In this document: positions 53,327 through 60,812 of the stretch, in pieces
How positions within the stretch are numbered: position 1 is the stretch's first letter
Layout: the number at the start of each line of letters is the position of its first letter
Assembly (NCBI GenBank): GCA_964415885.1
Contig: CAYQCE010000019.1
Coordinates: 1 to 60,863, forward strand
Origin: CAYQCE01 sp964415885
GTDB lineage: Bacteria; Zixibacteria; MSB-5A5; JAABVY01; JAHJOQ01
Direction: 5' to 3'
Length of the DNA stretch: 60,863 nucleotides
Notes under the pieces: model-generated
Told to the model about the DNA's origin: nothing
The model's database searches: none
Seen by the model: only the letters and a program-made list of their open reading frames with translations
Made by a program: the position numbers and the translations under genes

Positions 53327-54498
53327 AAACTTTGGTGCTCGATCCGTCGTACGGTTGCGCTGGGGATATGATTCTCGGTGCGCTTGTCGCGGCGGGAGTG
53401 GATTTCGAGATGATGAGAGTGGAGCTGGAGAAGCTCAATCTTGATGGTTACACAATCTCTGCAGAAAGCACGACACGCAATCATATTGCGGCAATGAAGG
53501 TGAACGTCGACTGCGAGGAGCAGTACGCTCATCGGCATCTGCATCACATAAAAGAGATCATCGACGCGAGCTCGCTTTCGGGGACGGTCAAGTCAAACGC
53601 TGAGGCGATTTTCAAACGACTCGCTGAGGCCGAGGCTGCAGTACATGCCACCTCGATCGAGAAGGTGCATTTTCACGAAGTCGGCGCGATAGATGCGATC
53701 GTGGATATTGTGGGTGCGTGCATCGCGGTCGAGATGCTCGATGTCGGGAGGATCGTCTCTCGACCGGTAGCGCTGGGAAGCGGTATGGTCAAGTGCGCGC
53801 ACGGGAATTTCCCGCTGCCGGCACCTGCGACTGCGAATCTTGTTAGAGGTTTTCCCGTGCGTATGTATACAATCAGCTCGGAATTGACGACTCCGACCGG
53901 CGCTGCGATTGTTACAACTCTCGCGAATCCTCTCCTGGGACCCTTCGAGGGCTCAGTCCGTTCGGTCGGGTATGGAGCGGGATCGCGTGAATTCGGCGAT
54001 CATCCCAATTTGATGCGGGTATTCGTGCTGGACGACTCGGACGCCATCGAGAGTGACACTGTCGCCGTACTCGAAACGAATATCGATGACATGAATCCTG
54101 AGGTCTATTCCGGGCTTTTCGAAAAACTGCTTACAGCCGGTGTGCTGGAGGTCTATCTTACGCCGGTGCAAATGAAGAAGAATCGGCCGGGTCAGCTTCT
54201 GACAGTGCTGTGCGAACTCGACCAGAAATCGCGGTTTGAGCGCTTGATTTTCGAGGAGACCACGACTTCCGGAATACGGTCACAAGTCTTTGCGCGCAGC
54301 AAGCTGCCGAGGCATAGTGAGACGGTGGAAACCCCGCTCGGAGAGGTTGAGGTCAAAGTCTTCGAGTTTGCCGGTCGTCGAAGGGTCGTGCCGGAGTATG
54401 AATCGGTCAAAACGGTTGCCGATTCTCGCGGTATATCTTATCTTGCCGCCCATGATGCGATAACAGACCATATCAATAAAACAGAGAGGGAGAGCTGA
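53323..54498 (+). CDS. larC: Nickel-pincer cofactor biosynthesis protein LarC
   Basis: This 391-residue protein inserts nickel into the pincer cofactor at the expense of CTP. The opening DPSYGCAGDMILGALVAAG, the HLHHIKEII histidine-rich segment and VHFHEVGAIDAIVDIVG match LarC. It is one continuous frame, without the programmed shift known in some lactobacilli. LarE (sulfur donor) and LarA (racemase) genes are not in the window. The stop overlaps the etfA start (TGATG). Confidence 0.93.
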   Translation: MKTLVLDPSYGCAGDMILGALVAAGVDFEMMRVELEKLNLDGYTISAESTTRNHIAAMKVNVDCEEQYAHRHLHHIKEIIDASSLSGTVKSNAEAIFKRLAEAEAAVHATSIEKVHFHEVGAIDAIVDIVGACIAVEMLDVGRIVSRPVALGSGMVKCAHGNFPLPAPATANLVRGFPVRMYTISSELTTPTGAAIVTTLANPLLGPFEGSVRSVGYGAGSREFGDHPNLMRVFVLDDSDAIESDTVAVLETNIDDMNPEVYSGLFEKLLTAGVLEVYLTPVQMKKNRPGQLLTVLCELDQKSRFERLIFEETTTSGIRSQVFARSKLPRHSETVETPLGEVEVKVFEFAGRRRVVPEYESVKTVADSRGISYLAAHDAITDHINKTERES

Positions 54499-55493
54499 TG
54501 TCGGATTACAGTGGAATATGGATATTCGCTCAGACCAAAAACAACGAGATCTCCAATGTAACATACGAGCTTCTGAATGCCGGTCGTAAGCTTGCGGACG
54601 GCAGATCATCGAAGCTGACTGCGCTGGTTTTTGGCTCAGGCATTGAGGATCAGGCAGCCGAGCTGTTCAGTTATGGCGCGGATGAAGTCAAGTACGTCGA
54701 TCACGCCGATTTCGCAGACTTCATCGATGATGCATACACGAACGTGCTCGCTCACCTGATCGAGAATGGCAAACCGGAGGCTGTGATCGGATCGGCAACG
54801 TTCTATGGCAAAGCTCTCTTTGCGCGGCTTGCCGCGAAGCTTCAGACCGGGCTGGCAGCGGACTGCAACGGGCTTGCTCTCAAAGATGACGGCACCGTGG
54901 TTGCGACCAAGCCTGCGTTCGGCGGCAATGTCTGGCTCTCCGTCGTGTTTCCCGAGAAGCGACCGCAGATCGTGACGCTACGACCGAAAGTTATCGCTGA
55001 GGCGGAGAAGGACGACTCCAGGTCAGGATCGGTCGAGAAGCCGGATGTGCCGGCTGAGTTGCTCGAGTCGAAGATGAAGGTCACCGGCAGCTCAGGCGGA
55101 GCAGGCGGTGAGGTCAGCCTGACGGAGGCGGATGTTATAGTTTCGGGCGGACGCGGACTGAAAGGCCCGGAGCATTTCGGTATGATCAAGGAGCTTGCGG
55201 ATGCTCTCGGTGGCGCAATGGGTGCATCGCGAGCTGTCGTAGATGCCGGCTGGATTGAGTATAAGCATCAGGTCGGCCAGACAGGGAAGACGGTCAATCC
55301 GAAGTTATATATCGCATGCGGTATATCCGGCGCGATTCAGCATCTGGTCGGGATGCAGTCCTCGGGCACGATTGTAGCAATCAACCGCGACAAGGACGCG
55401 CCGATCTTCAAAGTCTCGACATACGGCATAGTCGGGGATGCATTCGAGATCGTCCCGGCGCTGACGAAAAAATTCAAGGAGGAGCTGGGTTAG
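54498..55493 (+). CDS. etfA: Electron transfer flavoprotein alpha subunit
   Basis: This 331-residue FAD-binding subunit has an N-terminal nucleotide-fold domain and the C-terminal FAD signature (SGGRGLKGPEHFG, VDAGWIEYKHQVGQTGKTVNP, YIACGISGAIQHLVGM). It pairs with the beta subunit encoded about 40 kb away at 13058. It is coupled to larC, and a strong terminator follows 28 bases after the stop. Confidence 0.96.
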   Translation: MSDYSGIWIFAQTKNNEISNVTYELLNAGRKLADGRSSKLTALVFGSGIEDQAAELFSYGADEVKYVDHADFADFIDDAYTNVLAHLIENGKPEAVIGSATFYGKALFARLAAKLQTGLAADCNGLALKDDGTVVATKPAFGGNVWLSVVFPEKRPQIVTLRPKVIAEAEKDDSRSGSVEKPDVPAELLESKMKVTGSSGGAGGEVSLTEADVIVSGGRGLKGPEHFGMIKELADALGGAMGASRAVVDAGWIEYKHQVGQTGKTVNPKLYIACGISGAIQHLVGMQSSGTIVAINRDKDAPIFKVSTYGIVGDAFEIVPALTKKFKEELG

Positions 55494-55520
55494 TAAATCC
55501 TCTGCTTATAAATGAACTGA

Positions 55521-55550
55521 GAGCGCACGGTGATTGGCCGTGCGCTCTTT
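55521..55550 (+). terminator. Terminator after etfA
   Basis: GAGCGCACGG (55521-55530) pairs with CCGTGCGCTC (55538-55547) over 10 bp; loop TGATTGG; TTT follows. The group II intron remnant begins six bases after its T tract. Confidence 0.92.
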
Positions 55551-55555
55551 CTATG

Positions 55556-55800
55556 GTGCGCCCGGCATGTACACAGACCTGGAGGTATAAGTCCTCCCAC
55601 GAGGAGGCCAAAACGAAGGAAGGGAAGCACACGGGCAGAAGGGTGACCGACTGTCTGAAGGAAGCGTGGGACGAACCTGTGGATTGATGAACAAGAACCG
55701 GATATGAGGCGGTGCTGACCGGGGCGAGCGAGCCATTGATCGTGAAGCCTCTGTGGTTAGGGGGCAGGCCGGGTGAGCCACCCCGGGCTTCACGTTTGGT
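55556..55800 (+). mobile_element. Group II intron 5' remnant (domain I), no reverse transcriptase
   Basis: The sequence starts GTGCGCCCGGCATG, a typical group II intron 5' end (GUGYG). It contains GGAGG-tataagt-CCTCC (55581-55597), GACTGTCTGAAGGAAGCG, GAACAAGAACCGGATATGAGG and GGGGCGAGCGAGCC in the order seen in domain I of bacterial introns, then a long stem CGTGAAGCC/GGCTTCACG (55741-55794). No intron-encoded protein and no clear domain V follow within the 580-base gap. It is therefore a truncated, probably inactive copy, located directly after a terminator. Confidence 0.6.
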
Positions 55801-56010
55801 GGAATGCCAAATGTGTTCGTTGCTGATGCGAAAGTCATCAGCGCTACAGCGAGCATCAAGTGAGGGATGGTACTCGCACTTCTTCGTTCTTGGAGATTGC
55901 GCTTCTTTGATCGCAGGTGCAGGCAGGTCTATATTATCAAATATACTTAAGGTCCGTAGACTGCCAAGTGGGCAAATACAACAAGGTTGATCCTGTGTGG
56001 CGACAACAAT
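55801..56010. other. Intergenic remainder without a gene
   Basis: A hairpin GCTGATG-cgaaagt-CATCAGC (55822-55842) can close a GAAA tetraloop, but it is too short and lacks the AGC triad for group II domain V. Otherwise nothing recognisable is seen. Confidence 0.4.
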
Positions 56011-56040
56011 AAAGCCCGCCTCTCTAAGGAGACGGGCTTT
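56011..56040. terminator. Terminator, mainly for the PEP-CTERM gene on the minus strand
   Basis: AAAGCCCG (56011-56018) and CGGGCTTT (56033-56040) pair, extended by TCTC/GAGA near the loop. On the minus strand the stem ends in CTTTATTGT, 36 bases past the stop codon at 56076. Confidence 0.8.
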
Positions 56041-56075
56041 GTGTTACCCTCACTGTCTTATCTATGATTTAGATT

Positions 56076-56846
56076 TCAGGCTTTCAACTTTCGGTATATG
56101 CCGCCGCCAAGAAGCCCCATTCCAAGCAGAAGCATGGTCGTCGGTTCGGGGACCGGGTTGGTCGGGTACGTACCCTCTATCAGGTCGTTGCCGCACTCGA
56201 GTGTGTTGTGGAAAGTCACGCTTTCGTACATTTCGTCATAATAGCCGATGTCAGCTTTTGCGATGCGGAATTCCCATATCCACGTGTCGCCATTATCGTC
56301 CTGATTAAGCGGGTCGGTTTCGAGACCCTCCTCGAATGTGAGCATGTAATCGACATTGCCGATAGCCTGTGATTGCTGTTGGTCGATTGTCCACGCTCCT
56401 ACGGCATTCTTGATCGCGTTACGGTTGCCGTACGAGCCCGGCCGCTCGGGAATGTAGTTCCAGCCGCCAACCGAGTACAGCGCGCCATTCTCGACATCAA
56501 TGCCGAAATCATACATGCCGCCGTTGAAACCGAAGAACAGGTCTCCGGAACGGAATGGACCGTTCTGGCTTGACATGGCCGTAAGGCCGAACGAGCTGGT
56601 GAGACCAACAAACAGGTAGGCTTCGCTTTCGGCGAAGAAAAGCCCCTCGAGATCGAACTTTTCGCCGCCTTCACCTGAATAGCCGGGAGAAGGCAGATTG
56701 CCGATGCCGTTAGGGTATGAAATCGGCGATGTGTTGTTGTTCTCGTCGAAGTAGTTTCCGCCGAAGTCGTAGTACGTCCAATTGAACGCCATCGCCGGCG
56801 ACGCTATGAACGCGGCGAAGGCGATAAGGACCAGAAATAGCTTCAT
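56076..56846 (-). CDS. PEP-CTERM protein, paralogue 1
   Basis: This 256-residue exported protein has a signal peptide (FLVLIAFAAFIASPAMA) and a C-terminal sorting tail: VPEPTTMLLLGMGLLGGG, then a basic end. Such tails are cut by an exosortase and route proteins to the surface or extracellular matrix. The mature part shares YPNGIG, PSPG, GEGGEKFDLEG and CGNDL segments with the downstream paralogue at 57111. The start is ATG 56846 with GGAGG; the longer upstream open frame is not coding. A -24/-12 promoter lies 44 bases upstream. Confidence 0.9.
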   Translation of the reverse strand: MKLFLVLIAFAAFIASPAMAFNWTYYDFGGNYFDENNNTSPISYPNGIGNLPSPGYSGEGGEKFDLEGLFFAESEAYLFVGLTSSFGLTAMSSQNGPFRSGDLFFGFNGGMYDFGIDVENGALYSVGGWNYIPERPGSYGNRNAIKNAVGAWTIDQQQSQAIGNVDYMLTFEEGLETDPLNQDDNGDTWIWEFRIAKADIGYYDEMYESVTFHNTLECGNDLIEGTYPTNPVPEPTTMLLLGMGLLGGGIYRKLKA

Positions 56847-56889
56847 AATGTGCACCTCCATACATTTCGAGCAACCTGCCGTACTGTAA

Positions 56890-56905
56890 AGCAACGAGCG
56901 TGCCG
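56890..56905 (-). promoter_or_regulatory. Sigma-54 (-24/-12) promoter of PEP-CTERM paralogue 1
   Basis: Read on the minus strand: CGGCACG-CTCG-TTGCT. The spacing is exact for a sigma-54 promoter. Further upstream an imperfect dyad CGGCA (56936-56940) / TGCCG (56959-56963) may be an activator site. Confidence 0.75.
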
Positions 56906-57050
56906 ATTGCTGCGCCTGTGCGCTTTTGCAAGTGGCGGCATAGCAGGGAGTTAAGTGCTGCCGTGTGATGTCGGCTCTCGCTTGTGACGGAGTAGCTGCA
57001 GTCTGTTGCAGAGTCATTGCAGATTGGAGATAGAATCTCAATGACAATGA

Positions 57051-57081
57051 AAAAGGCCGAGTCTGTATGACTCGGCCTCTT
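57051..57081 (-). terminator. Terminator of PEP-CTERM paralogue 2
   Basis: AGGCCGAGTC (57054-57063) and GACTCGGCCT (57069-57078) pair perfectly over 10 bp with loop TGTAT. The minus-strand product ends in a T run (57051-57053 are AAA on the plus strand). It separates the two paralogues into single-gene units. Confidence 0.9.
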
Positions 57082-57110
57082 CTTTGATCTATGTAATGAT
57101 CAGGGTATTC

Positions 57111-57890
57111 TTACTTGCGGAATCTCCTGACAGCACCAGCTCCGAGGAGGCCGATGCCGAGAAGAACCAGCGTGCCGGGCTCAGGAACCGGGTTGTTGAA
57201 GCTGCCTTCCATCAGATCATTGCCGCAGGCGAGAGTCTGATGGTAGTCGAGAGTTTCCCAGGAATTCCAGTCGAAATCGCCAAAGGCGGACTTGCTGATC
57301 TTGACCTCGAGCAGGTAAGTGTCGCCATTGCTGGAATAGTACGGGTTCTCTTCGAGATCCTCGATCATGGCAGTGTTGACATCAGCGGCTTCGTAAGCGT
57401 GATCGTAAGAGCTGACCTTATAAGCGCCAACCTGCGTGCGAATGGGATCGCCATAAGCACCCGGAGCATTCGGAATAAGATCGTATGAAGTCACGTTCGT
57501 GAAGAGATGACCGGTCGAGAAGTCGATAGCGTGCGTTGTATTCGATCCATTGAATCCGAAGAAGAAATGGCCGAGATCGTAAGTTTCGCCACCGTTGCCG
57601 CCCGGCCAGTAGCTGGACGATGCCTGAAGACCGAAGGAGTTCGAAAGACCAAAATAGAGATAGTCGTTGTCAGATGCGAAGAAAGCACCTTCGAGATCGA
57701 ACTTCTCGCCACCCTCACCAAGATGACCCGGGGAAGGATGGTACCCGATGCCGTTCGGATAGGAAACATCGGCAGTGTTGTTCTTGTCGGTGAAATAGGT
57801 ATCGCCAAAGTCATAGATCGACCAATGCGAACCCATGGCGCTGCTGGCGATGAGGAGCAGTGCGAATGTTGCTAAAACCAGCTTTTTCAT
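57111..57890 (-). CDS. PEP-CTERM protein, paralogue 2
   Basis: This 259-residue protein has a signal peptide (LVLATFALLLIASSAMG) and a C-terminal VPEPGTLVLLGIGLLGAG followed by RRFRK. It parallels paralogue 1 along its whole length: WSIYDFGDTYF, NNTADVSYPNGIG, GEGGEKFDLEG, SFGL, HFFFGFNG and LACGNDLMEG. Each mature protein keeps one cysteine in CGNDL. GGAGG precedes the ATG. Function is unknown; an extracellular matrix or biofilm role is the usual guess for the class. Confidence 0.9.
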   Translation of the reverse strand: MKKLVLATFALLLIASSAMGSHWSIYDFGDTYFTDKNNTADVSYPNGIGYHPSPGHLGEGGEKFDLEGAFFASDNDYLYFGLSNSFGLQASSSYWPGGNGGETYDLGHFFFGFNGSNTTHAIDFSTGHLFTNVTSYDLIPNAPGAYGDPIRTQVGAYKVSSYDHAYEAADVNTAMIEDLEENPYYSSNGDTYLLEVKISKSAFGDFDWNSWETLDYHQTLACGNDLMEGSFNNPVPEPGTLVLLGIGLLGAGAVRRFRK

Positions 57891-57937
57891 TTAATGTACC
57901 TCCGATAAATCGTTATAATTCTTCTGCTTATAGTATA

Positions 57938-57953
57938 AGCAAACACCGTGCCG
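57938..57953 (-). promoter_or_regulatory. Sigma-54 (-24/-12) promoter of PEP-CTERM paralogue 2
   Basis: Read on the minus strand: CGGCACG-GTGT-TTGCT, identical to the other two elements outside the N4 spacer. The start codon is 48 bases downstream. Confidence 0.75.
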
Positions 57954-57976
57954 TAAAGCCATGATCCGGGTGGATC

Positions 57977-58005
57977 TGCAACTCGTTGTCATGCAGGGAG
58001 TTGCA
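57977..58005. promoter_or_regulatory. Perfect dyad upstream of the sigma-54 promoter
   Basis: TGCAACTC (57977-57984) and GAGTTGCA (57998-58005) are perfect inverted arms with 13 bases between, about 45 bases behind the -24/-12 element. It could be an activator-binding site, though closer than most. The rest of the gap to 58180 shows nothing recognisable. Confidence 0.45.
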
Positions 58006-58180
58006 TCGCGCTCTTTCGTACGATCCATAGTGAATCATTTCTGATGGTATGAAAGTGTAAGGATATCCGACGCCTGATCGAGCAGTGGTTGATGTAAGCC
58101 ATGTAACATGTTATTTATCAGGGGGATACTCGGAGAGTGGACGTGTCGGTCTGGTTAACACTATTTGCTTGAAGTTAACA

Positions 58181-58209
58181 AAAAGCCTCCCGTTTTAGCG
58201 GGAGGCCTT
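58181..58209 (-). terminator. Terminator of the secreted protein/TPR lipoprotein operon
   Basis: GCCTCCCG (58185-58192) and CGGGAGGC (58199-58206) with loop TTTTAG; AAAAA precedes on the plus strand, giving a T run on the minus strand. Confidence 0.9.
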
Positions 58210-58234
58210 CAGAATTCCATGTCGTGGGGCGTTG

Positions 58235-58804
58235 CTATTCTGCGCGCTTAAACTCGAATTCCGGAAGAATCGTGGTGCTCGCGTCGAGCATGTTAAGCCG
58301 CAGAGTATTCGCGGGATCGACGAATGTAGTGTCGACCATTATCGTTTCGGTCGTGACACCCTTCGATCCGGTGATGTAGTGTCGGGCAAGGACGCCGGAA
58401 CCGGGGTCGAGCGTGTTTGCCACCGGGCCGATGGAGCCGATTAGACCGAGATTGAGCTTCAAGCCCTTGCCGCTCTTCGTGAAATCCTCGTCCTCATGCG
58501 GGATCTTTACTGCGAAGGACTCTATTCTCGTGCCGGCAAACGATGTTGAATCGTAGCTTATCTGGCCGGCGGATGAGGTTAAGATGAGCGGGAAAACCAT
58601 TCCGAAAAGCGGCTCATCGTTAGTGAGATTCACCTCGACCATCCAGTGGTTGGCTTTGGCGGTCTCCTTGAGCACCACGGTGCACTTGTCGACGTCGCCG
58701 ACCGGGTCAGCCGGTTTGCCGATCTTGCTGTCGTCGCCGATTGCGATAACGGATACCAGCAGTAGAATCGATAATGCGACTGCGGCGTGGATGACTCTTC
58801 TCAT
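58235..58804 (-). CDS. Secreted cohesin-like small protein
   Basis: This 189-residue protein has a signal peptide (ALSILLLVSVIAIG). The mature part resembles a single cohesin/dockerin-partner-type beta sandwich: VNLTNDEPLFGMVFPLILTS, ISYDSTSFAGTRIESFAV and a final strand set. There is no sorting tail or lipobox, so it is probably periplasmic or released. It starts 30 bases after the TPR lipoprotein gene and shares its operon. The fold call is by pattern only. Confidence 0.6.
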   Translation of the reverse strand: MRRVIHAAVALSILLLVSVIAIGDDSKIGKPADPVGDVDKCTVVLKETAKANHWMVEVNLTNDEPLFGMVFPLILTSSAGQISYDSTSFAGTRIESFAVKIPHEDEDFTKSGKGLKLNLGLIGSIGPVANTLDPGSGVLARHYITGSKGVTTETIMVDTTFVDPANTLRLNMLDASTTILPEFEFKRAE

Positions 58805-58834
58805 GTTTGCAACTCCTTGAATCTTATAATATGG

Positions 58835-60370
58835 TTAGAATTCTACTCGTAGTTTTTCTCGGGCCGTTTCGGTGACCTTGATCTCCGGATAGGTTTCGAC
58901 CTGGGTCTCATACAGCTCTTTCGCTCTTTCCTTGTTATTTAGTTTATCGAGATATATGTTCCCGGCCTTAACGAGTGCCGATGTCCCCGCTATTGAGCGA
59001 GGATAGGTTGCCTGCAACCTTATTAGCTCCTCTGCCGCTCTTTCCCATTGTTCAGTGTCGACCAGGACATTCACAAGATTGCTGTGCGCGCTGAGTCCGA
59101 CTATTGTACCATCACGGTCAGTTTTGGTTTCCGATAGGAAATCGATCGCCTTCTGCTCCCAGTTTTCGGCCAGCTTATCCTGGTTGTGCGATCGGAGGAA
59201 CCCGGGGAGGTAGCGGTAGGTCTCGACTGCCTCCACGGACTGTGGATACTGGGTCGTTAGCCATTTGTATTCGCCAAACGCGCGGTTGAAGTCGCCCTCG
59301 CGATCGAACGATCTCGCGTACAATTGCTGAGTTCTCGCAAGCAAGCTGCCCCGCGTGGGATAATCGTCTTTGATCGTGGTGAGATACTCACGTCCGCGAT
59401 CGTAATTGCCGTGCATCAATTCGAGCCGCGCAAGCTGCATGAGCGCTTTCGGATGGTGCATTGAATCTGCGTCGACTGATACTACGTCCTCGTAGAGCCT
59501 TCGCGCTGCCGCGGTATCGCCGAGGTTGTTGATGAAGATATCGGCTTTGAGTACGCGCGCCGCGCCGACCACAGTGCCAGTCGAATCGCGAACCTCATCC
59601 AACAGATCGATCGCTTCTTTCGGTCTGCCCCGCATGACGTATGTGTCGGCGAGGAAGCGGATCGTGGTCAATCCGAGCGGTGAGTATTTGAAATCATCTA
59701 TGATCCGATTGTAGTACATCTCGGCGCGATCAAGATAGTATTCCCTTCGTTCGACATCCTCCATCTCGTCGTGCATCTTGGCGAGTTTGACCGGGAGTTC
59801 GAGGATATCTGTGTTCGGTTCGAGATCACGGTTTGCGGGAGGATAGTATAGCTGCAGAACCTTGTTCCACGCTGTCCCGACGCCGTCGAGATTCCCCTCC
59901 GCTTCGTAAATAGCACCGAGCTGGAGGAGCGCGAGCGCGACATGATCGCGATTGAACGGGAATTCCTCCTCGAAACCGTCCAGCGCCTCTACTGTCCGGG
60001 CGGTATCACCCATTAACTCGTACAGCCGTGCCCTCTGGATCTGTGCCTCGGATGCCAGATTTGCTGCGCGAGCCTGATTCTGAGTGAGGGAGTCCATAGC
60101 CTGCAGGCTGTCCGCACTGGTCAGGTTCGGGTATGAGTTCTTGAACTTCTCGACGACCTCAGCATATGTCGACGCTACTCGCTCTATGTCAGCATCAGTT
60201 GCCAGTTCCGGTTTGATACCGAGGACTTTTCTCTCGAGTTTTTGAGCGGCGTACGACTTCTGTTCGATCTCGTACAGGCTCTTGTCGCCGACCTGCTCAC
60301 AGCCGGAGACAATCAACAGGCAGCAGACTGCCGCCAAAGCACTACAGCGTCTTATCATATACTCCATCAT
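58835..60370 (-). CDS. Large TPR lipoprotein
   Basis: This 511-residue protein has a lipoprotein signal (ALAAVCCLLIVSGC) and then about ten TPR-like helical pairs across the rest (for example AQIQRARLYELMGDTARTVE and LQLGAIYEAEGNLDGVGTAW). Similar proteins act as scaffold lipoproteins in the outer-membrane space. ATG codons at 60370, 60367 and 60358 are all possible; the last gives the most compact signal peptide. It is the first gene of a two-gene operon. Confidence 0.75.
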   Translation of the reverse strand: MMEYMIRRCSALAAVCCLLIVSGCEQVGDKSLYEIEQKSYAAQKLERKVLGIKPELATDADIERVASTYAEVVEKFKNSYPNLTSADSLQAMDSLTQNQARAANLASEAQIQRARLYELMGDTARTVEALDGFEEEFPFNRDHVALALLQLGAIYEAEGNLDGVGTAWNKVLQLYYPPANRDLEPNTDILELPVKLAKMHDEMEDVERREYYLDRAEMYYNRIIDDFKYSPLGLTTIRFLADTYVMRGRPKEAIDLLDEVRDSTGTVVGAARVLKADIFINNLGDTAAARRLYEDVVSVDADSMHHPKALMQLARLELMHGNYDRGREYLTTIKDDYPTRGSLLARTQQLYARSFDREGDFNRAFGEYKWLTTQYPQSVEAVETYRYLPGFLRSHNQDKLAENWEQKAIDFLSETKTDRDGTIVGLSAHSNLVNVLVDTEQWERAAEELIRLQATYPRSIAGTSALVKAGNIYLDKLNNKERAKELYETQVETYPEIKVTETAREKLRVEF

Positions 60371-60728
60371 GCTTCCTATTGTCCGTATTTCGGGGCAATA
60401 TAGATCAAGACGTTAGACACCACAACTGATTTTTCGGTCAGAATCCGGGGTTGCATTACGAGAAAGTGGAGTTATGGCGCGGATGTCGGGTTTCTTCGTT
60501 CGCTTCGCTTACTTAAGTAGATCGACCTGCTTTCTGGAATCAGAGTGTATAGAAAGCTGTTTACCATCTTCATGCATCGCTTGTTTTGATTACAGGGATG
60601 CGAAAACCAGATGGCTGATAGCCTTAGGGAATAACCCTTCGGTGGTTCTGCCATGTCGTCGGTCGAGACCTCGCGGTATCGACAAGAGCTTACAAGATGC
60701 GACTGGTGGAAGAAACGCGGGCCCTTAC
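60371..60728. other. Intergenic, repeat-like region without a gene
   Basis: No protein or RNA gene is supported. Alternating TTCGTTCGCTTCGCTTAC (about 60498-60515) and CTTTCT/AGAAAG arms (60531-60556) look like a palindromic repeat element. An open frame crosses the segment on each strand, but both are low-quality translations of repeat sequence. Confidence 0.5.
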
Positions 60729-60812
60729 GGGCTTGTTGAGAAACCCCCAAAACCTCGGTCTTTGCGAGTGAGCGCAGCGAGCGTGGCAATCTCAAAGCAG
60801 CCGTATAGTATT
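60729..60812 (-). repeat. Inverted copy of the terminal repeat at 1-83
   Basis: Reverse-complement identity to 1-83 is near complete (two substitutions, one indel). The flank to 60863 contains further GC-rich repeat-like sequence ending CCTGTCACCCCCGC, whose complement recalls the GGAATGAC units at 85-142. Confidence 0.8.

Noticed and set aside
52465..53547. 360-residue minus-strand open frame
   Set aside because: It is antisense to larB/larC, Ser/Thr/Ala-rich, with no family pattern.
55822..55842. Group II intron domain V
   Set aside because: The hairpin closes a GAAA loop but is too short and lacks the AGC catalytic triad.
55712..55990. 92-residue open frame in the etfA/PEP-CTERM gap
   Set aside because: It starts within the intron remnant and shows no reverse transcriptase or other motif.
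56847..57047. N-terminal extension of PEP-CTERM paralogue 1
   Set aside because: The extended frame crosses the sigma-54 promoter and the ribosome-binding site; the signal peptide starts at 56846.
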